Assembly (NCBI GenBank): GCA_030533445.1
Contig: CM060062.1
Coordinates: 23,085,329-23,149,328 of the forward strand
From: Cyprinodon diabolis
Lineage: Eukaryota; Chordata; Actinopteri; Cyprinodontiformes; Cyprinodontidae
Direction of reading: 5' to 3'
DNA length: 64,000 bases
Part shown: positions 12,140-24,400 of the stretch, piece by piece
How the letters are laid out: the number at the start of each line of letters is the position of its first letter
How positions within the stretch are numbered: the stretch's first letter is position 1
Translations under genes and position numbers: made by a program
The notes under the pieces: generated by a model
Told to the model about the DNA's origin: nothing
What the model saw: only the letters and a program-made list of their open reading frames with translations
Database searches by the model: none

Positions 12140-12720
12140 CATGGTTCATTCCTAGAAGGTAGAGGGTCAGTATCACACTGAGCGCACAACTTGGCCAACT
12201 ACCTCCACCAGATGATTGTGTCCAAGCCACGTAGACCACAGGTTGTTACCATCATCTACTCCCCTGTGTAAAAAGGAGCACTTTTGCAGGTCATTCATCC
12301 CTGCTACCGTCAGACTTTACAATACCACTGTGAAATAATCTTGGATATAAACTACAGTGCAATAACCCTGTACAATGAGAGCAATGTCTTTACCTGTTAA
12401 TTTACCAAACCTGCAGCTGCTCTGTTTACACTTTGCACTTAAACAGATCATCCCTCAATGTATTTGTTATTTGTTTTAACCTCACTGTACACCTACTTTT
12501 TTTATGTACCCGTTCCTTATTTTACAGCGCTTGTAAAAGTCCTATCTTTTCTGTCTTAAACCTTTCTTGTTTTTTCATCCTTGCCTTGGTACTATGTGAA
12601 ATGTTTGTTTTACATAATTTTATGTCAGATGTTTGGGTTTTAAAGCTGTTCTATGTTGTAAGAGCTTTGTCTAATTTTTTTTCTGTTTTTAAAATGTACA
12701 GCACTTTGATGCTGTGTTAG
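12140..12720 (+). mobile_element. LINE 3'-end relic
   Basis: Contains the run gtcattcatccctgctaccg and downstream text typical of the 3' end of a fish LINE (HPCYRQT-like coding, then an AT-rich 3' UTR). It is decayed and the boundaries are approximate. Confidence 0.4.
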
Positions 12721-12744
12721 TTTAAGGTTTTTGTTGGTTTTATA

Positions 12745-14350
12745 CAGTGGGGCAAAAAAAATATTTAGTCAGCCACCAATAGTGCAAGTTCTCCCAGATA
12801 AAAAGATGAGAGAGGCCAGTAATTTTCATCATAGATATACCTCAACTATGAGAGACATAATGAGAAAAAGAAAATCCAGAAAATCACATTGTCTGATTTT
12901 TAAAGAATTTATTTGCAAAATATGGTGGAAAATAAGTATTTGGTCAGTTACAAAAGTTCATCTCAATACTTTGTTATATACCCTTTGTTGGCAATGACAG
13001 AGATCAAACGTTTTCTGTAAGTCTTCACAAGGTTTTCACACACTGTTGCTGGTATTTTGGCCCATTCCTCCATGCAGATCTCCTCTAGAGCAGTGATGTT
13101 CTGGGGCTGTCGCTGGGCAACATGGACTTTCAACTCCCTCCAAAGATTTTCTATGGGGTTGAGATCTGGAGACTGGCTAGGCCACTCCAGGACATTGAAA
13201 TGCTTCTTACAAAGCCACTCCTTCGTTACCCGGGCGGTGTGTTTGGGATCATTGTCATGCTGAAAGACCCAGCCACGTTTCATCTTCAATGCCCTTGCTG
13301 ATGGAAAGAGGTTTTCACTCAAAATTTGACGATACATGGCCCCATTCATTCTTTCCTTTACACGTATCAGTCGTCCTGGTCCCTTAGCAGAAAAACAGCC
13401 CCAAAGCATGATGTTTCCACCCCCATGCTTCACTGTAGGTATGGTGTTCTTTGGATGCAACTCAGCATTCTCTATCCTCCAAACACGACAAGTAGAATTT
13501 TTACCAAAAGGTTCTATTTTGGTTTCATCTGACCATAAGATATTCTCCCAGTCATCGTCTGGTTCATCCAAATGCTCTCTAGCAAACTTGAGACGGGCCT
13601 TGACATGTACTGGCTTAAGCAGAGGAACACGTCTGGCCCTGCAGGATTTGAGTCCCTGGCGGCGTAGTGTGTTACTGATGGTAGCCTTTGTTACTTTGGT
13701 CCCAGCTCTCTGCAGGTCATTCACTAGGTCCCCCCGTGTGGTTCTGGGATTTTTACTCACCGTTCTTGTGATCATTTTGACCCCACGGGGTGAGATCTTG
13801 CGTTGAGCCCCAGATCGAGGAAGATTATCAATGGTCTTGTATGTTTTCTATTTTCTAATAATTGATCCCACAGTTGATTTCTTCACACCAAGCTGTTTAC
13901 CTATTGCAGATTCAGACTTCCCAGCCTGGCGCAGGTCTATAATTTTGTTTCGGGTGTCCTTTGACAGCTCTCTAGTTTTGGCCATGGTGGAGTTTAGAGT
14001 GTGACTGTTTGAGGTTGTGGACAGGTGTCTTTTATACTGATAACGGGTTCAAACAGGTGCCATTAATGAAGGTAACGAGTGGAGGACAGAGGAGCCTCTT
14101 ACAGAAGAAGTTACAGTTCTGTGTGAGCCAGAAATCTTGCTTGTTTGTAACTGACCAAATACTTATTTTCCACCATATTTTGCAAATAAATTCTTTAAAA
14201 ATCAGACAATGTGATTTTCTGGATTTTTTTTCTCATTTTGTCTCTCATAGTTGAGGTATATCTATGATGAAAATTACCGGCCTCTCTCATCTTTTTGAGT
14301 GGGAGAACTTGCACTATTGGTGGCTGACTAAATACTTCTTTGCCCAACTG
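12745..14350 (-). mobile_element. Nearly complete Tc1 transposon
   Basis: A 1606-bp element, the usual Tc1 length, flanked by TA (12743..12744 and 14351..14352). The ends, CAGTGGGGCAAA on the left and the mirrored TTTGCCCAACTG on the right, open into long inverted repeats of about 200 bp: gtcagccaccaatagtgcaag against its complement at 14304..14327. The ends are well conserved. The one gene inside carries a single premature stop. Confidence 0.95.
12963..13985 (-). pseudogene. Tc1 transposase with one premature stop
   Basis: From ATG at 13985 the frame covers 341 codons including the stop, the family's usual size. It is broken only by TAG at 13850..13848 (codon 46), between the two N-terminal helix-turn-helix DNA-binding segments. 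Translation can be followed without frameshift through 270 codons from 13775. The DDE catalytic triad is visible: WSDET, QHDND and PIENLW, with 34 residues between the second Asp and the Glu (DD34E), plus the Gly-rich [13 protein letters not shown]. The enzyme cuts and pastes the element at TA. With the stop it would give a truncated product, so this copy is probably inactive. Confidence 0.93.
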
Positions 14351-14352
14351 TA

Positions 14353-16979
14353 AAGTTGGATTATAATAGGTGAGCTTGAGCAAACTTGTAAAGCAGGTAC
14401 ACAGACTGTTTATCTTTGGCAGTTTTAGCAAACACACCATTTTGTTTTAAGAGAAGAGAAATACTTCCTTCATCAATGGAATAAAAATGTCTTCCTGTCC
14501 CTTTACCAGTTGGAGTGAATTACATTTTTTGCAAGTTAAAACAAGTAAATAGGTGACTACTGTGAACTTATAAAATATCTTGGTTTTATTTGAGAATGTT
14601 TATTCGACAGGAAACATCACTAACTACCTCAGTCAGTTTTGAGCCAAATGTAACTATAGTTATTAAATTGACATAATCTTATAATAATGAGTGATAACTG
14701 TAGCCAATGAAAAATTAGATACGATCTTGGCTTGTTAAATTAAAACATGATGCATACAGCTTCATTGTAAAATGTAATTGTAATGTTTCACCACCAGAGG
14801 GAAACGAAAGATTAGGAAATATGTCTTAAAATTATTAGACATATTATTTGTAGCTATCTGATGAAAGAATATTTCTCAAATTAACTCTTATGCTTATTTT
14901 CCCAGTTTTTTTCCCTTTTACAAATTTTCAACTCTTCTTTTGTCTCTTTGTATTTTTTTTTAAATGTGTGCTTAAGGATATGTTGCCTGTATTTCCATTG
15001 TTCATTTCCAAATTGTGTGCATTCCACTAGTTATATTACGGCCATGCTTATTAAAATTATCCTTTAGCTGCATTGTAACCTGAGGATTTGTTTAAAGGTA
15101 GCCAAGCCCTCATCCTTAAAGTCTGACAGTTGTTGAGGAATTGGCAGTTATTTCAAATGCCCCTCCGTGCGTTCATCTTAGTCTGTCTGACTGTAAAATC
15201 AGGCTGAATAAACATTTGGCCAAATATTTGCTCATCATGTCCTAATTGAAGTGGACTACTTCCTTCCAATTAGTGAAATACTCTTTGAGCTTTAGAAGGA
15301 AAACCCCAGTGGGTACAATATCAGGAGGATACCTAAAAATATGCAGAGGAAGAAAAAAAAATGATCAACTTGGTTATCAAGCATACAGCAAGGACATAAT
15401 TTCTTATTTTCTCTGTGTTTATCATGGTGTTGAATTTAAACTTAAGGTATTTTTATCAGGTCAAGGTATCAGAATTAATCTGGGATTAAGCTGTTTGACA
15501 GCAGAGGGCAGTATAAGTTATCACAAAAGTTTTTTAATGATTTCCTTTAAAAAAAAGTGGTGTCTTTGTCACAGGAAACAGTTCTTCTCTCATTATTTGA
15601 AGTCAGATTAATTCTAGCTTTTCTCAGTTTTTCAATCCGAGGCAGAAACTTTCAGTATCTAGGTGAGCACAAAGACTCGCTCTCTTCCCTCTTCAAAATC
15701 TGACAAAGTTTGCATACTTAACATTCCACCCTAGCCGTTTCAACCACCCAGGGAAAACAAATCACACTTTTTAACAACTGCATTAAAACAGATACAGTCA
15801 TAAATCTGCCATTTGATATTTATTTTAATGTAATTCCTATGTGAAGTTAAAAGAACAATTCCAGAACATCAAAGTGTTTACATTGCTTAAATACTAACAT
15901 AAAAGCTTCTGGGTGGATATATAAAGGTCGCACGAGAAGTGTTGTGCACTTTTAGGATTTAGTACCTTTATGATTTTTCTGCTATTCAATCTGGAATTCT
16001 TTATTTCAGATGTGCATATCTAGATGCTGATTTTTTTAAGCATTCTTTGTTGAAAAATGGATAATCAATTAGTTTTAGGTTTGCACTTGATAAGGAGATT
16101 CTAAGACATGAATGAGTTTTGATCAAAAACCTGTTCATATCAATTATGGGTGTATTTCTGGAGTAACTCTTGTGGTGAAGGATAAACTTCCATTCAAAGT
16201 ACAATTTGTGGCTCTTCCCAAGCATTTCTCTGGGCTGGCCCTCCATCTCTGACCAGATTCCCAGCCGGAGGACACTCATGGTATAATGTTGCCCTTACCA
16301 TGTTTTGCCATGGAGATTGTGTGGTCAGTTATGTAAGCCATTGGTTTACCTCCATTCAATGGTCCTAATGTATCGTCATCAAAGCTACTAGAAGAATGTG
16401 CAATGGTAATTTTAGAAATATTGTGCTTGCAAACTCTAGATGAGGAAAAGAATTATGATACAGTACTCACTGTACAGTTTCACATTCAAGCTTTTATCAA
16501 ATAAAAGATATTAAAAAAAAACTATTCTGTGCACTGAGTATTTTATTACAAAGCTAACAACAAACACAAGGGTAATAAATATTTCAAATCTGAAATCTAG
16601 AAATATATACCTGTTACAATGCCTAATTAAGGAAGAGTACGTCTGAAACATTTCTACAGTGTTTAGGAACTGCCTCTACTTCAGTTAAATCCAGCTAGGA
16701 TTTAAATGTGCCAGCAGAGTGCTACATCTGTCAAAATAATTGTTAATGTTGAAATGTAACTAAACTGTAAATTAAAATATACAGATGATGATAAAACAGG
16801 CCATTGTCACTTTGAAATACGTCCATACAGTCCAGTCTGAATCAGCTGTAATCTGCTACTTAGCAGGTGATATCATAGTCACAGACGTTCCCTTGGTTCA
16901 TACCCAAACTGTTTTGGTGTTTTCTGGTGGTTTTTCCTATGACAGAGGAATGCAGTGTTAAATAAATGCCTCTATATAG

Positions 16980-16983
<4 letters not shown>
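14353..16983. other. Intergenic DNA, no gene recognised
   Basis: AT-rich sequence. An open stretch on the minus strand at 16279..16001 (92 codons) matches no family I know and has no other support. Confidence 0.5.

Positions 16984-17033
<50 letters not shown>
16984..17033. repeat. (TA)n microsatellite
   Basis: About 24 TA units, directly abutting the left end of the Tc1-like relic. TA is the target of Tc1/mariner elements. Confidence 0.95.
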
Positions 17034-17035
<2 letters not shown>

Positions 17036-17054
17036 CCAAAAGTATTTGCTCACA

Positions 17055-17639
17055 CTGGCCTGAAAAAAACCCGGGCAATGGGAACAGCTCATTGAAACGT
17101 GTCTACCTGGATCAAGGCAAGCGACCCACGTTAAAATCGACACGGCTCTGATCGGCATGCTGTGGGAACACCAGAGCTGTGTTGACCCGCTAAATTACAC
17201 CACTGAAAACAACGTGGAAACGTCAACACACTGTGCAAGTAGCTTCTGATCCAGCAAGCCGAAACAAATCTGCTTACATTCGATAAACATGGCGGAACAC
17301 TGGCGAGAGGATTCGGACAGATAAAAGAGCGAAACGATAAAGCATACTTACTTCAGCCTGGCTTCCTTACATGTTGCTTTCCAGTGTTACTTTCCTGATT
17401 TCTGTCGCACTGGTGACATCATCAATGCTAACCCGGCTTGATGGTGTCACTAGCAACTCAGCTGTGGAGGGACAGAGCCCACGTAACGGGCGGGTTAGAC
17501 CCAGCTTTTTTGCCAATGCGAAGGGAGCCAAATGCCGATTGCCGAATGCAGATGTCGACCCATGTTTGAAATGGGTTTTCCCGGTATTTTCATTGGGGAA
17601 GAGGCTTAAGGGGCCAAGCCTAGCTCTTGAAAAAAAAAA
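17055..17639. other. Unidentified insertion inside the Tc1-like relic
   Basis: Interrupts the relic just after its left terminus and ends in an A-run (gaaaaaaaaaac). It is more GC-balanced than its surroundings. An ATG frame at 17371..17688 is open but not recognised. It could be a SINE-like or short DNA element. Confidence 0.4.
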
Positions 17640-18230
17640 CTACAGCATAATCGCCCCTCCACCAAACTTTATACATGGCACAATGTAGTACCACAGGAAC
17701 AGAAATCTGCCAGATTTCAAGATGGAGAAGCAAGATTCGTCAATGCAGAGAACGTTTTCTTTACTGCTCGGGTGTCCAGTAGCGACGTGCTTTAAAGCAC
17801 TGCATCTGATGCTTTGCACATGCAAGGCATGTACAGTATAGCTTGGATACAGCTGTTGGATCATGGGAATTAATTCTATGAAGCTCCGTGCTCACTGTTC
17901 TAAAGGCCACATGAAGTTTGGAGGTGTGTAGGATTGACTCAGCAAAAGGTTGGCAACATCCTCACACTATGTGTTTCAGCTTCTGCTGACCTCGCTCCCT
18001 CAGCTTAAATGGCTGAGTTGCTGTCTTCCCCAAACACATTTTCTTAAGATATAGCTGACAGTTAACTGTTGATATTTTTATCGAGGGAATTTCATGACTG
18101 GATTTGTTGCATCTACACTGGTATTCATTGAACTCCTAGGAGTGACCCAATCTTTCAGTAATGTTTGTAGCAACAGTCTGCATGTCTAAGAGCTTATTTT
18201 CTATACCTGTTGCCATTGAAGCGATTGGGA
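17640..18230 (-). pseudogene. Degraded Tc1-like transposase
   Basis: Pieces such as ENVLCIDESCF (first catalytic Asp region) and CIKFGGGAIML (Gly-rich loop) are readable at 17864..17640, with several frame breaks further on. Much older than the Tc1 copy at 12745..14350 and of a different subfamily. Confidence 0.6.
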
Positions 18231-18247
18231 CATCTGGTTCCAATAAT

Positions 18248-18435
18248 CTAGATTGGTGAGCAAATACCCTTGGCAGTGTAGATGTATATATACTTTGTGA
18301 TACACATATATTCATGATGAATTTTTACCCTCTGCAGCTGAATGTACATGACAGCATCATGAACGGTAACAAAAATATGTTGAGGATTCATGTGTCTCAT
18401 CAGGCCACTAGATGTCAGGATCTTTAAAACGCTCT
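18248..18435 (-). CDS. slc26a10: slc26a10 exon 17: end of STAS, possible transposon-derived tail
   Basis: Begins in phase with exon 16 and reads [20 protein letters not shown], then [15 protein letters not shown], the normal STAS end. If not spliced further it continues for 26 more codons through an AT repeat and into the inverted repeat of a Tc1-like relic ([10 protein letters not shown], stop at 18250..18248). A usable donor (AGAGG|GTAAAA, exon end 18329) would instead remove that tail and need a further exon, which I could not find. Confidence 0.65.
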
Positions 18436-21400
18436 CTAAAAGGGAACAAGATGAAGACAATTAAAGCATTATACTCTACGCTTCAATATAATAGTGAAAA
18501 CACACTCCTAGGAAAATTCTAACACTGAAAAATATTACCATTGCAATTTGCCAAATAAACATGAATTCCAATTTTGTGGCACTCTGTGCACATCTGCAAG
18601 TAATCAAAAGAAAACAACACCTTAATCAGGGGTTGAACCATGTGACATACTGTAAGGTGCAACCTTAATATTTTTGTTGCAGACTTACCTGTGTGAAGAG
18701 TCTCGCTCCAGCAACATCAACAAATATCACTCCGCTGCAGTCAATCAAAACAGCCTGGACATCTTTTTCTGATGTTTCTGCTGGGTGAAATGACATAACT
18801 TCTTGAAGTCTGCAGTTACAGAAAATTCAAACTAGCGGGTATTCACAAAGAAACTATTCACCTGTTTCAAAGAACTCATTTACTGAGGAAAATGATGTGT
18901 TTGCAACTCCCCTCTCCTAAATAAAGAAAGAAAATAAGAAGAGATTTGAATATTATACAATGATAATAGTTGTTCTAATAAGTGGTAACTGACATGTCAT
19001 ACCACAGTGTTGACAGAGGCCTCTCTCTCCCGCTTTTCTAAAGCTTTTCTGGCCTTTTCCCGACTGCGGATCTTTTCTGGCGTCAGACCCAAAACTCTGC
19101 TCATTTTCTCCCTGAAAAAGCTGCGATTCCCATAGTAAATTGGCCCATTGTACATCAGGATCTTCACTCCCGGTACTTCATAGCACTGTATGGGATGAAA
19201 ACCCAGATCTCAAACCTTGTTGTTTGGATAAACTGCCAAATAATCTCTAAGATTAAAGGAATAGTACACCCAAAACATGATTAGCCTTCATTTTCTACTC
19301 ACCCCCATGCTAAACAACACTCTGGAGTACTTTTTGATATCTCAAATGCATCCGGAGATCTGGGAGGCTTCTTGCTGTCTGCTGACATTCAAATAATGGA
19401 GGTCTATGGTGCCCGAGGCAGAAAGGTCCATAAAAGTCCACAAAAAACGTGTCAATATTCCTCCATACTGCTTGTCCAATGTATTCCAAGTGTCCTGAGT
19501 GGGTAGCGTCCATAATTTACTCGAAACAAAGTCATTTAGAATGTTTTTAGAGCATAAACAGTAGTGTATAGGATTTCCTAAAAGCACGCGCCTGCGAGTT
19601 CACGAGCCTACGGAAACTGCGGCAGACCAAACCAGATGAAAGTGCGCATTCAGCTCGGCAAAGAACTCATGCTCTTCCTCAACACTGAAGTCCTCAGACA
19701 TTTTTCTTTCGTTGTTTCTTTCTTTGCACAGGTAAACAGCACATTTCTTCTTCTACGCTTGCATTATCAAGAGCAGGCGCTGAATGCGCACTTTCATCTG
19801 GTTTGGTCTGCCGCAGTTTCCGTAGGCTCGTAAACTCGCAGGCGCGTGCTTTTAGGAAATCCTATACACTACTGTTTAGGCTTTAAAAACATTCTAAATG
19901 ACTTTGTTTCGAGTAAATTATGGACGCTACCGACTAAGGACACTTGGAATACATTGGACGAGCAGTATGGAGGAATATTGACACGTTTTTTGTGGACTTT
20001 TATGGACCTTTTGCTTCGGGCGCCATAACCTCCATTATTTGAATGTCAGCAGACAGCAAGAAGCCTCCCAGATCTCCAGATGCATTTGAGATATCAAAAA
20101 AGTACTCCAGAGTGTTGTTCAGCATGGGAGTGAGTAGAAAATGAAGGCTAATCATGTTTTGGGTGTACTATTCCTTTAAGGAATGTCTTTTATTTAGCAG
20201 ATACTGTCAGACAAATTCACTCAAATTTTAAGCAGACCGTTTGGTTTCAACACCTGAAAAAAAAAAAAAAACTAACTTCACTCACCTTGCTGTGATTCTC
20301 CAGAGATCTGTATATTTCTGTATTGCTTGCCTGCCCAAGGACTGAGCATTCAGCCCTGTCAAAGGATGAACAGTTTGCTTAAATTACATCTAGTAAAGGG
20401 CTGTGAATACCATTCAAACCCTTTAACGTAACATGAGCATGTTTTCTTCCACCCAACTGTACTGTGGCTTTATGTATCTCCTCCTGAGCTGCCATGGGCC
20501 TCTTTGCTGCCTCTCTGACAAATACCCAATAAACCTAAGAGTCATGTTTTTGGACTGTGGGAGGAAGCCAGAGTGCCCAGAGAGAACCCACACATGCACT
20601 GGGAGAACATGCAAATTCAATTAGGGCTGCAACTAACGATTATTTTAAAAATCGATGAATCGGCCGATTATTTTTTCGATTAATCGATGAATCGGACAAA
20701 AAATATTTTTTATATTAACCTCTTTATTCCAAAATAAACATTTTAGACAGAACAAACAAGCACACAAGTACAGGTTGCTCATTAACTGTACTGGTGCAAT
20801 ATGAAAAATAAATGTTTGTGTTAAAACTACGCAAACTTACATGAGGAATGTAGCTGTACATCTACAAAATATAGGCTACTTTGTTTCATAAAGCGCAAAA
20901 AAAGACATTTTTGTTTTTAAAAGCCCCTAAGGGGTTCAAACAATAGGTTCCCCCATTTCAACAAATGAGGTTTTCTTAGACTAGAAGAGTTCTGCCTTTT
21001 AAGACAGGAAAGTATAGCAGTTAAAGTTGCTACTTGAGAAAATACTTAACCATAGAGATAAAAATAGCCCTGTGATTCAAATTATAAATTGTATTTGGAA
21101 TAAAAATGAGAGAACTAGGGGTGGTAAAAAACGCATCCTCCAAAGACAGATATTTACATGGGAATGTGGCATATAATTAATTGACATATTACTGATCTTG
21201 CTGGATTTTATGCTTTACTTCCATAAATTGCAGGATCTTCTTTACTTTATCTTTGCCAGAAGATTTAAACTTTAAAAGCCTTGCCCTCATAATTTGCAAG
21301 GTAATTTATTTATAAAGGCTATTTTAATTATTGTGATCAATTTGCGCCGTCAATCCCGGCGCATGCGCGCTTCATTTGCAGTCTGGACGTTGAGGGTAAA

Positions 21401-24400
21401 CATCCTGCGGCTCTGACAGCAGCGCTGAGAGGGACTCCTGCGGGAGAACGGGGTTGGGAGGACAAGGTTAGGAACGATACATGCTTTCACGTAAGAGTCT
21501 CCAAAAGCCGCCAGTGACACCATAAAAAGTCGCCAGATTTGTCGCTAGTCGCTTTTTTGAAAAATAGTCGCTGGAGGGGTCTGAAAAGTCGCTAAATATA
21601 GCGACAAAGTCGCTGAGTTGGCAACACTGCGCACCTGCGGCGCTGGCTCGCCTAGCCGTAATTTTTTTTCTTGCCCCGTTTCAGTCAAGTAGCAGTGATG
21701 ACGGCGGCGGCGGATGACGCATTAATCACGCAACACAACTAATCGATGATGAAATTCGTTGCCCACGCTTTTAAAAGTTGATTTTTATCGATTTTATCGA
21801 TTCGTTGTGGCAGCCCTAAATTCAATGCAAAAAGAAAGACCATGTTGCAAGGGAACAGTGCAGCAAATTGCATCATCGTGGAGCCCATTTAAAAATCCAC
21901 AATGAGATATTTGAGGTCTACTATATAATCTGCATTAAGATGCTCCACTGCTGTATTCTGAACCCGCCTGCTGTGACTCTTTCTCTTCATGACACGTTTG
22001 CCTGCTAATGCTCTTCAACAAACTTCTGAGGGCATCACAATTTGAAGAAAAAACATGTTGCAAAGCAACTTTATTTAATAACTTTAGGATAGGGAGAACA
22101 CATGCATATCAGATTTCAGAAAGTTATTCACTTAAAATAATGTCATCATAACACAAATCTCAGAAACGAATAGATTCAAAGGTTGCAGTTTTAGGGTGGC
22201 AGCAACAGCACTTAGCCTGAGTTACTTGAAATATTCTCTGTACTTGCTAACAGGGAAAAAAGCACTACCTTTGTGTTCGACAGATCACAGTCATCATAGA
22301 GAAAACCACGCCGATAGCCAGTCCAAGATCCACATTCAACACCACCACAGACAGCCAGGTTACAACCCAAACCATCTACACAGGACGGAGAGATATCACA
22401 ACAAAACATAGTAAATCACATTGCAAATGTAAATGTAAGGTAAATAATAGCCTGATAATGCGAACAGACTCATACAAAAGGCTACATTTATAAAGCTGCA
22501 GGATTCTGAGAAACTTGACAATTGTGACATTGCAGTTTCAAGATGCAGGAATCAATTCGCCAGGAGCATAACAATCTACAGTGCTGAACTAACTGTTGTG
22601 TTCTCTATTTTTCTAATTTTTCAACATAAAAATGTATTTTTTACAGAGTTCTTACAAAATCAAGCTTGCTGACTCTCCACAGCTCGGGTAAGTCTTGGAA
22701 CTGCAAAAACATTTGCCTGAGGCTTGTAACATTGATGCATGCCAGCACTGCCTGTGGGTACAGATGACAAGGATAAGTGGAAACATCTTGTTCTTTTTTT
22801 CTTCTTTATGTACAGACACTCATTAAAGCACACCTTGGGTAAAGAGTAGAACAGGGGTCCGATCAGCAGCAGGACAATCAAGACAACCAGACTGGTGAAG
22901 AGGCCTGAGAGCTTGAAGACCACAAACATATTTAGTTTTAATAATCTTAAAGAAATTGAAAGAAATGATGGAGTTTAAATTAAATAGGATTTATATTATT
23001 GAATATCCTCAAGAGGACCTAGATTTGCAAGCTAACTGCATACATTTGGATTTATCTAAAAAGACAATTTTGGATCAAAGAGCATTAACCATTCCTTTTT
23101 AACCTGAGTCCTGTTACGGACACTCTTAATGTTGTCAGTGGTTCTGGAATGGCACATGGCATAGCGATAGAGCAGACATCAATTTGAAGCCAATAATCCC
23201 TGATGCAGTTGACCTCCCATGTCTTCTATATTAATTTCTTGTGTCATATATATATAGAAATAATAGGGGTTCACCCATGAAGCAAATGGTCAATTGATTT
23301 ACCTGTGATACCTTCATTTTGGAAGATCAGTGGTCACCCTCTACTGTGGTCACCAGTTTTATCATTCAAACTTATCTATGTTTATCTGCAAAGTTCTGAA
23401 AATTAGCTGCTGTCAATGTTCTACTTTTCATTTATATTTGAAAACATGACGTCCTGTACCTCAAGTACTTAAAATACGTTTGTGCGGTTCCATGGATATT
23501 TTATTAAATGTTTTTCAATAAAATATCCATATCCAATATCCATATCCAATAAAATAAGACAGGAACATTGATGGGGTATTGTGATCTTAGTGTATAAAAA
23601 GTGATGGTGTCAGTGATTTAAAAAATTTTATCGAAGAAAATTTTAAATCTGCAGGTCTGGGCTTTTCAAAGGCCAGTGATAGGCCAGAAAGCCTCAGTCA
23701 GTGCAGCCATAAAGTGTAAACAAATATATCTAAAAAACAAAAAAATAAATAAAAATAAAATAAAAACACAACTATAGTGTGTTGTTGCTACTAAAGCTTT
23801 AACTCTGGTTCCAATCCATGCCAAATGAATCTCCATCAGACACGTAGAAAGCCATGGTTTCACAATCCTATCATAAATTTAGTGATTTTTAATCCTTAAT
23901 ATTAACTTATATTAAAGCAATATATATTACTTTGTGTAAAGAAAATGTATGACATTTACAACAGAAAAAAATACAATGTTTGATTATCTTCTATGTTTTT
24001 TAATTGGTTGTTTTAAGTGTGATTTCTGTTTTAAAATAGTTGCTAGCATCGATGGAATCCATATGATAGAGTCCAGATGTTGAAAGCAACCAGAGTTATA
24101 AGATCATGACTGTACATCATGCACCTGTGTGTGTCCTCCAGCGCTCTCCAGTATGTTGGTGGTAGCCAGAGTGGCTGAGCTGGGGAAACAAGTGAAGAAG
24201 GAGGACACAGTGTTGGAGATCCCATGAGCTAGCAGCTCCTGGAAAACAAGACAATGATCAAATACAAAATTCTCACAAAATACACGGGTTTAGGTGTGAT
24301 GTGTTAGTAAGTTTTACCTGGTTGGGATGTATGGAATATCCATGTTTGTCAGCGTAAATCATTGCTAGTGAAACAGATACAGCATATCCAACAAATGTTA

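Larger units (their letters stand above)
17034..18280 (-). mobile_element. Old Tc1/mariner-like transposon relic with a foreign insertion
   Basis: The left end GCCAAAAGTATTTGCTCAC is mirrored at 18253..18275 as GTGAGCAAATACCCTTGGC, and TATATA lies outside both. The interior from 17640 to 18230 resembles a degraded Tc1-like transposase on the minus strand. About 585 bp at 17055..17639 does not belong to it. The right end lies immediately downstream of the last slc26a10 exon. Confidence 0.7.

Noticed and set aside
13057..13806. Plus-strand ORFs across the Tc1 element
   Set aside because: They are shadows of the well-conserved minus-strand transposase.
16001..16279. 92-codon minus-strand ORF considered as a final slc26a10 exon
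   Set aside because: It does not continue the STAS frame, has no matching acceptor phase I could justify, and no similarity was recognised.
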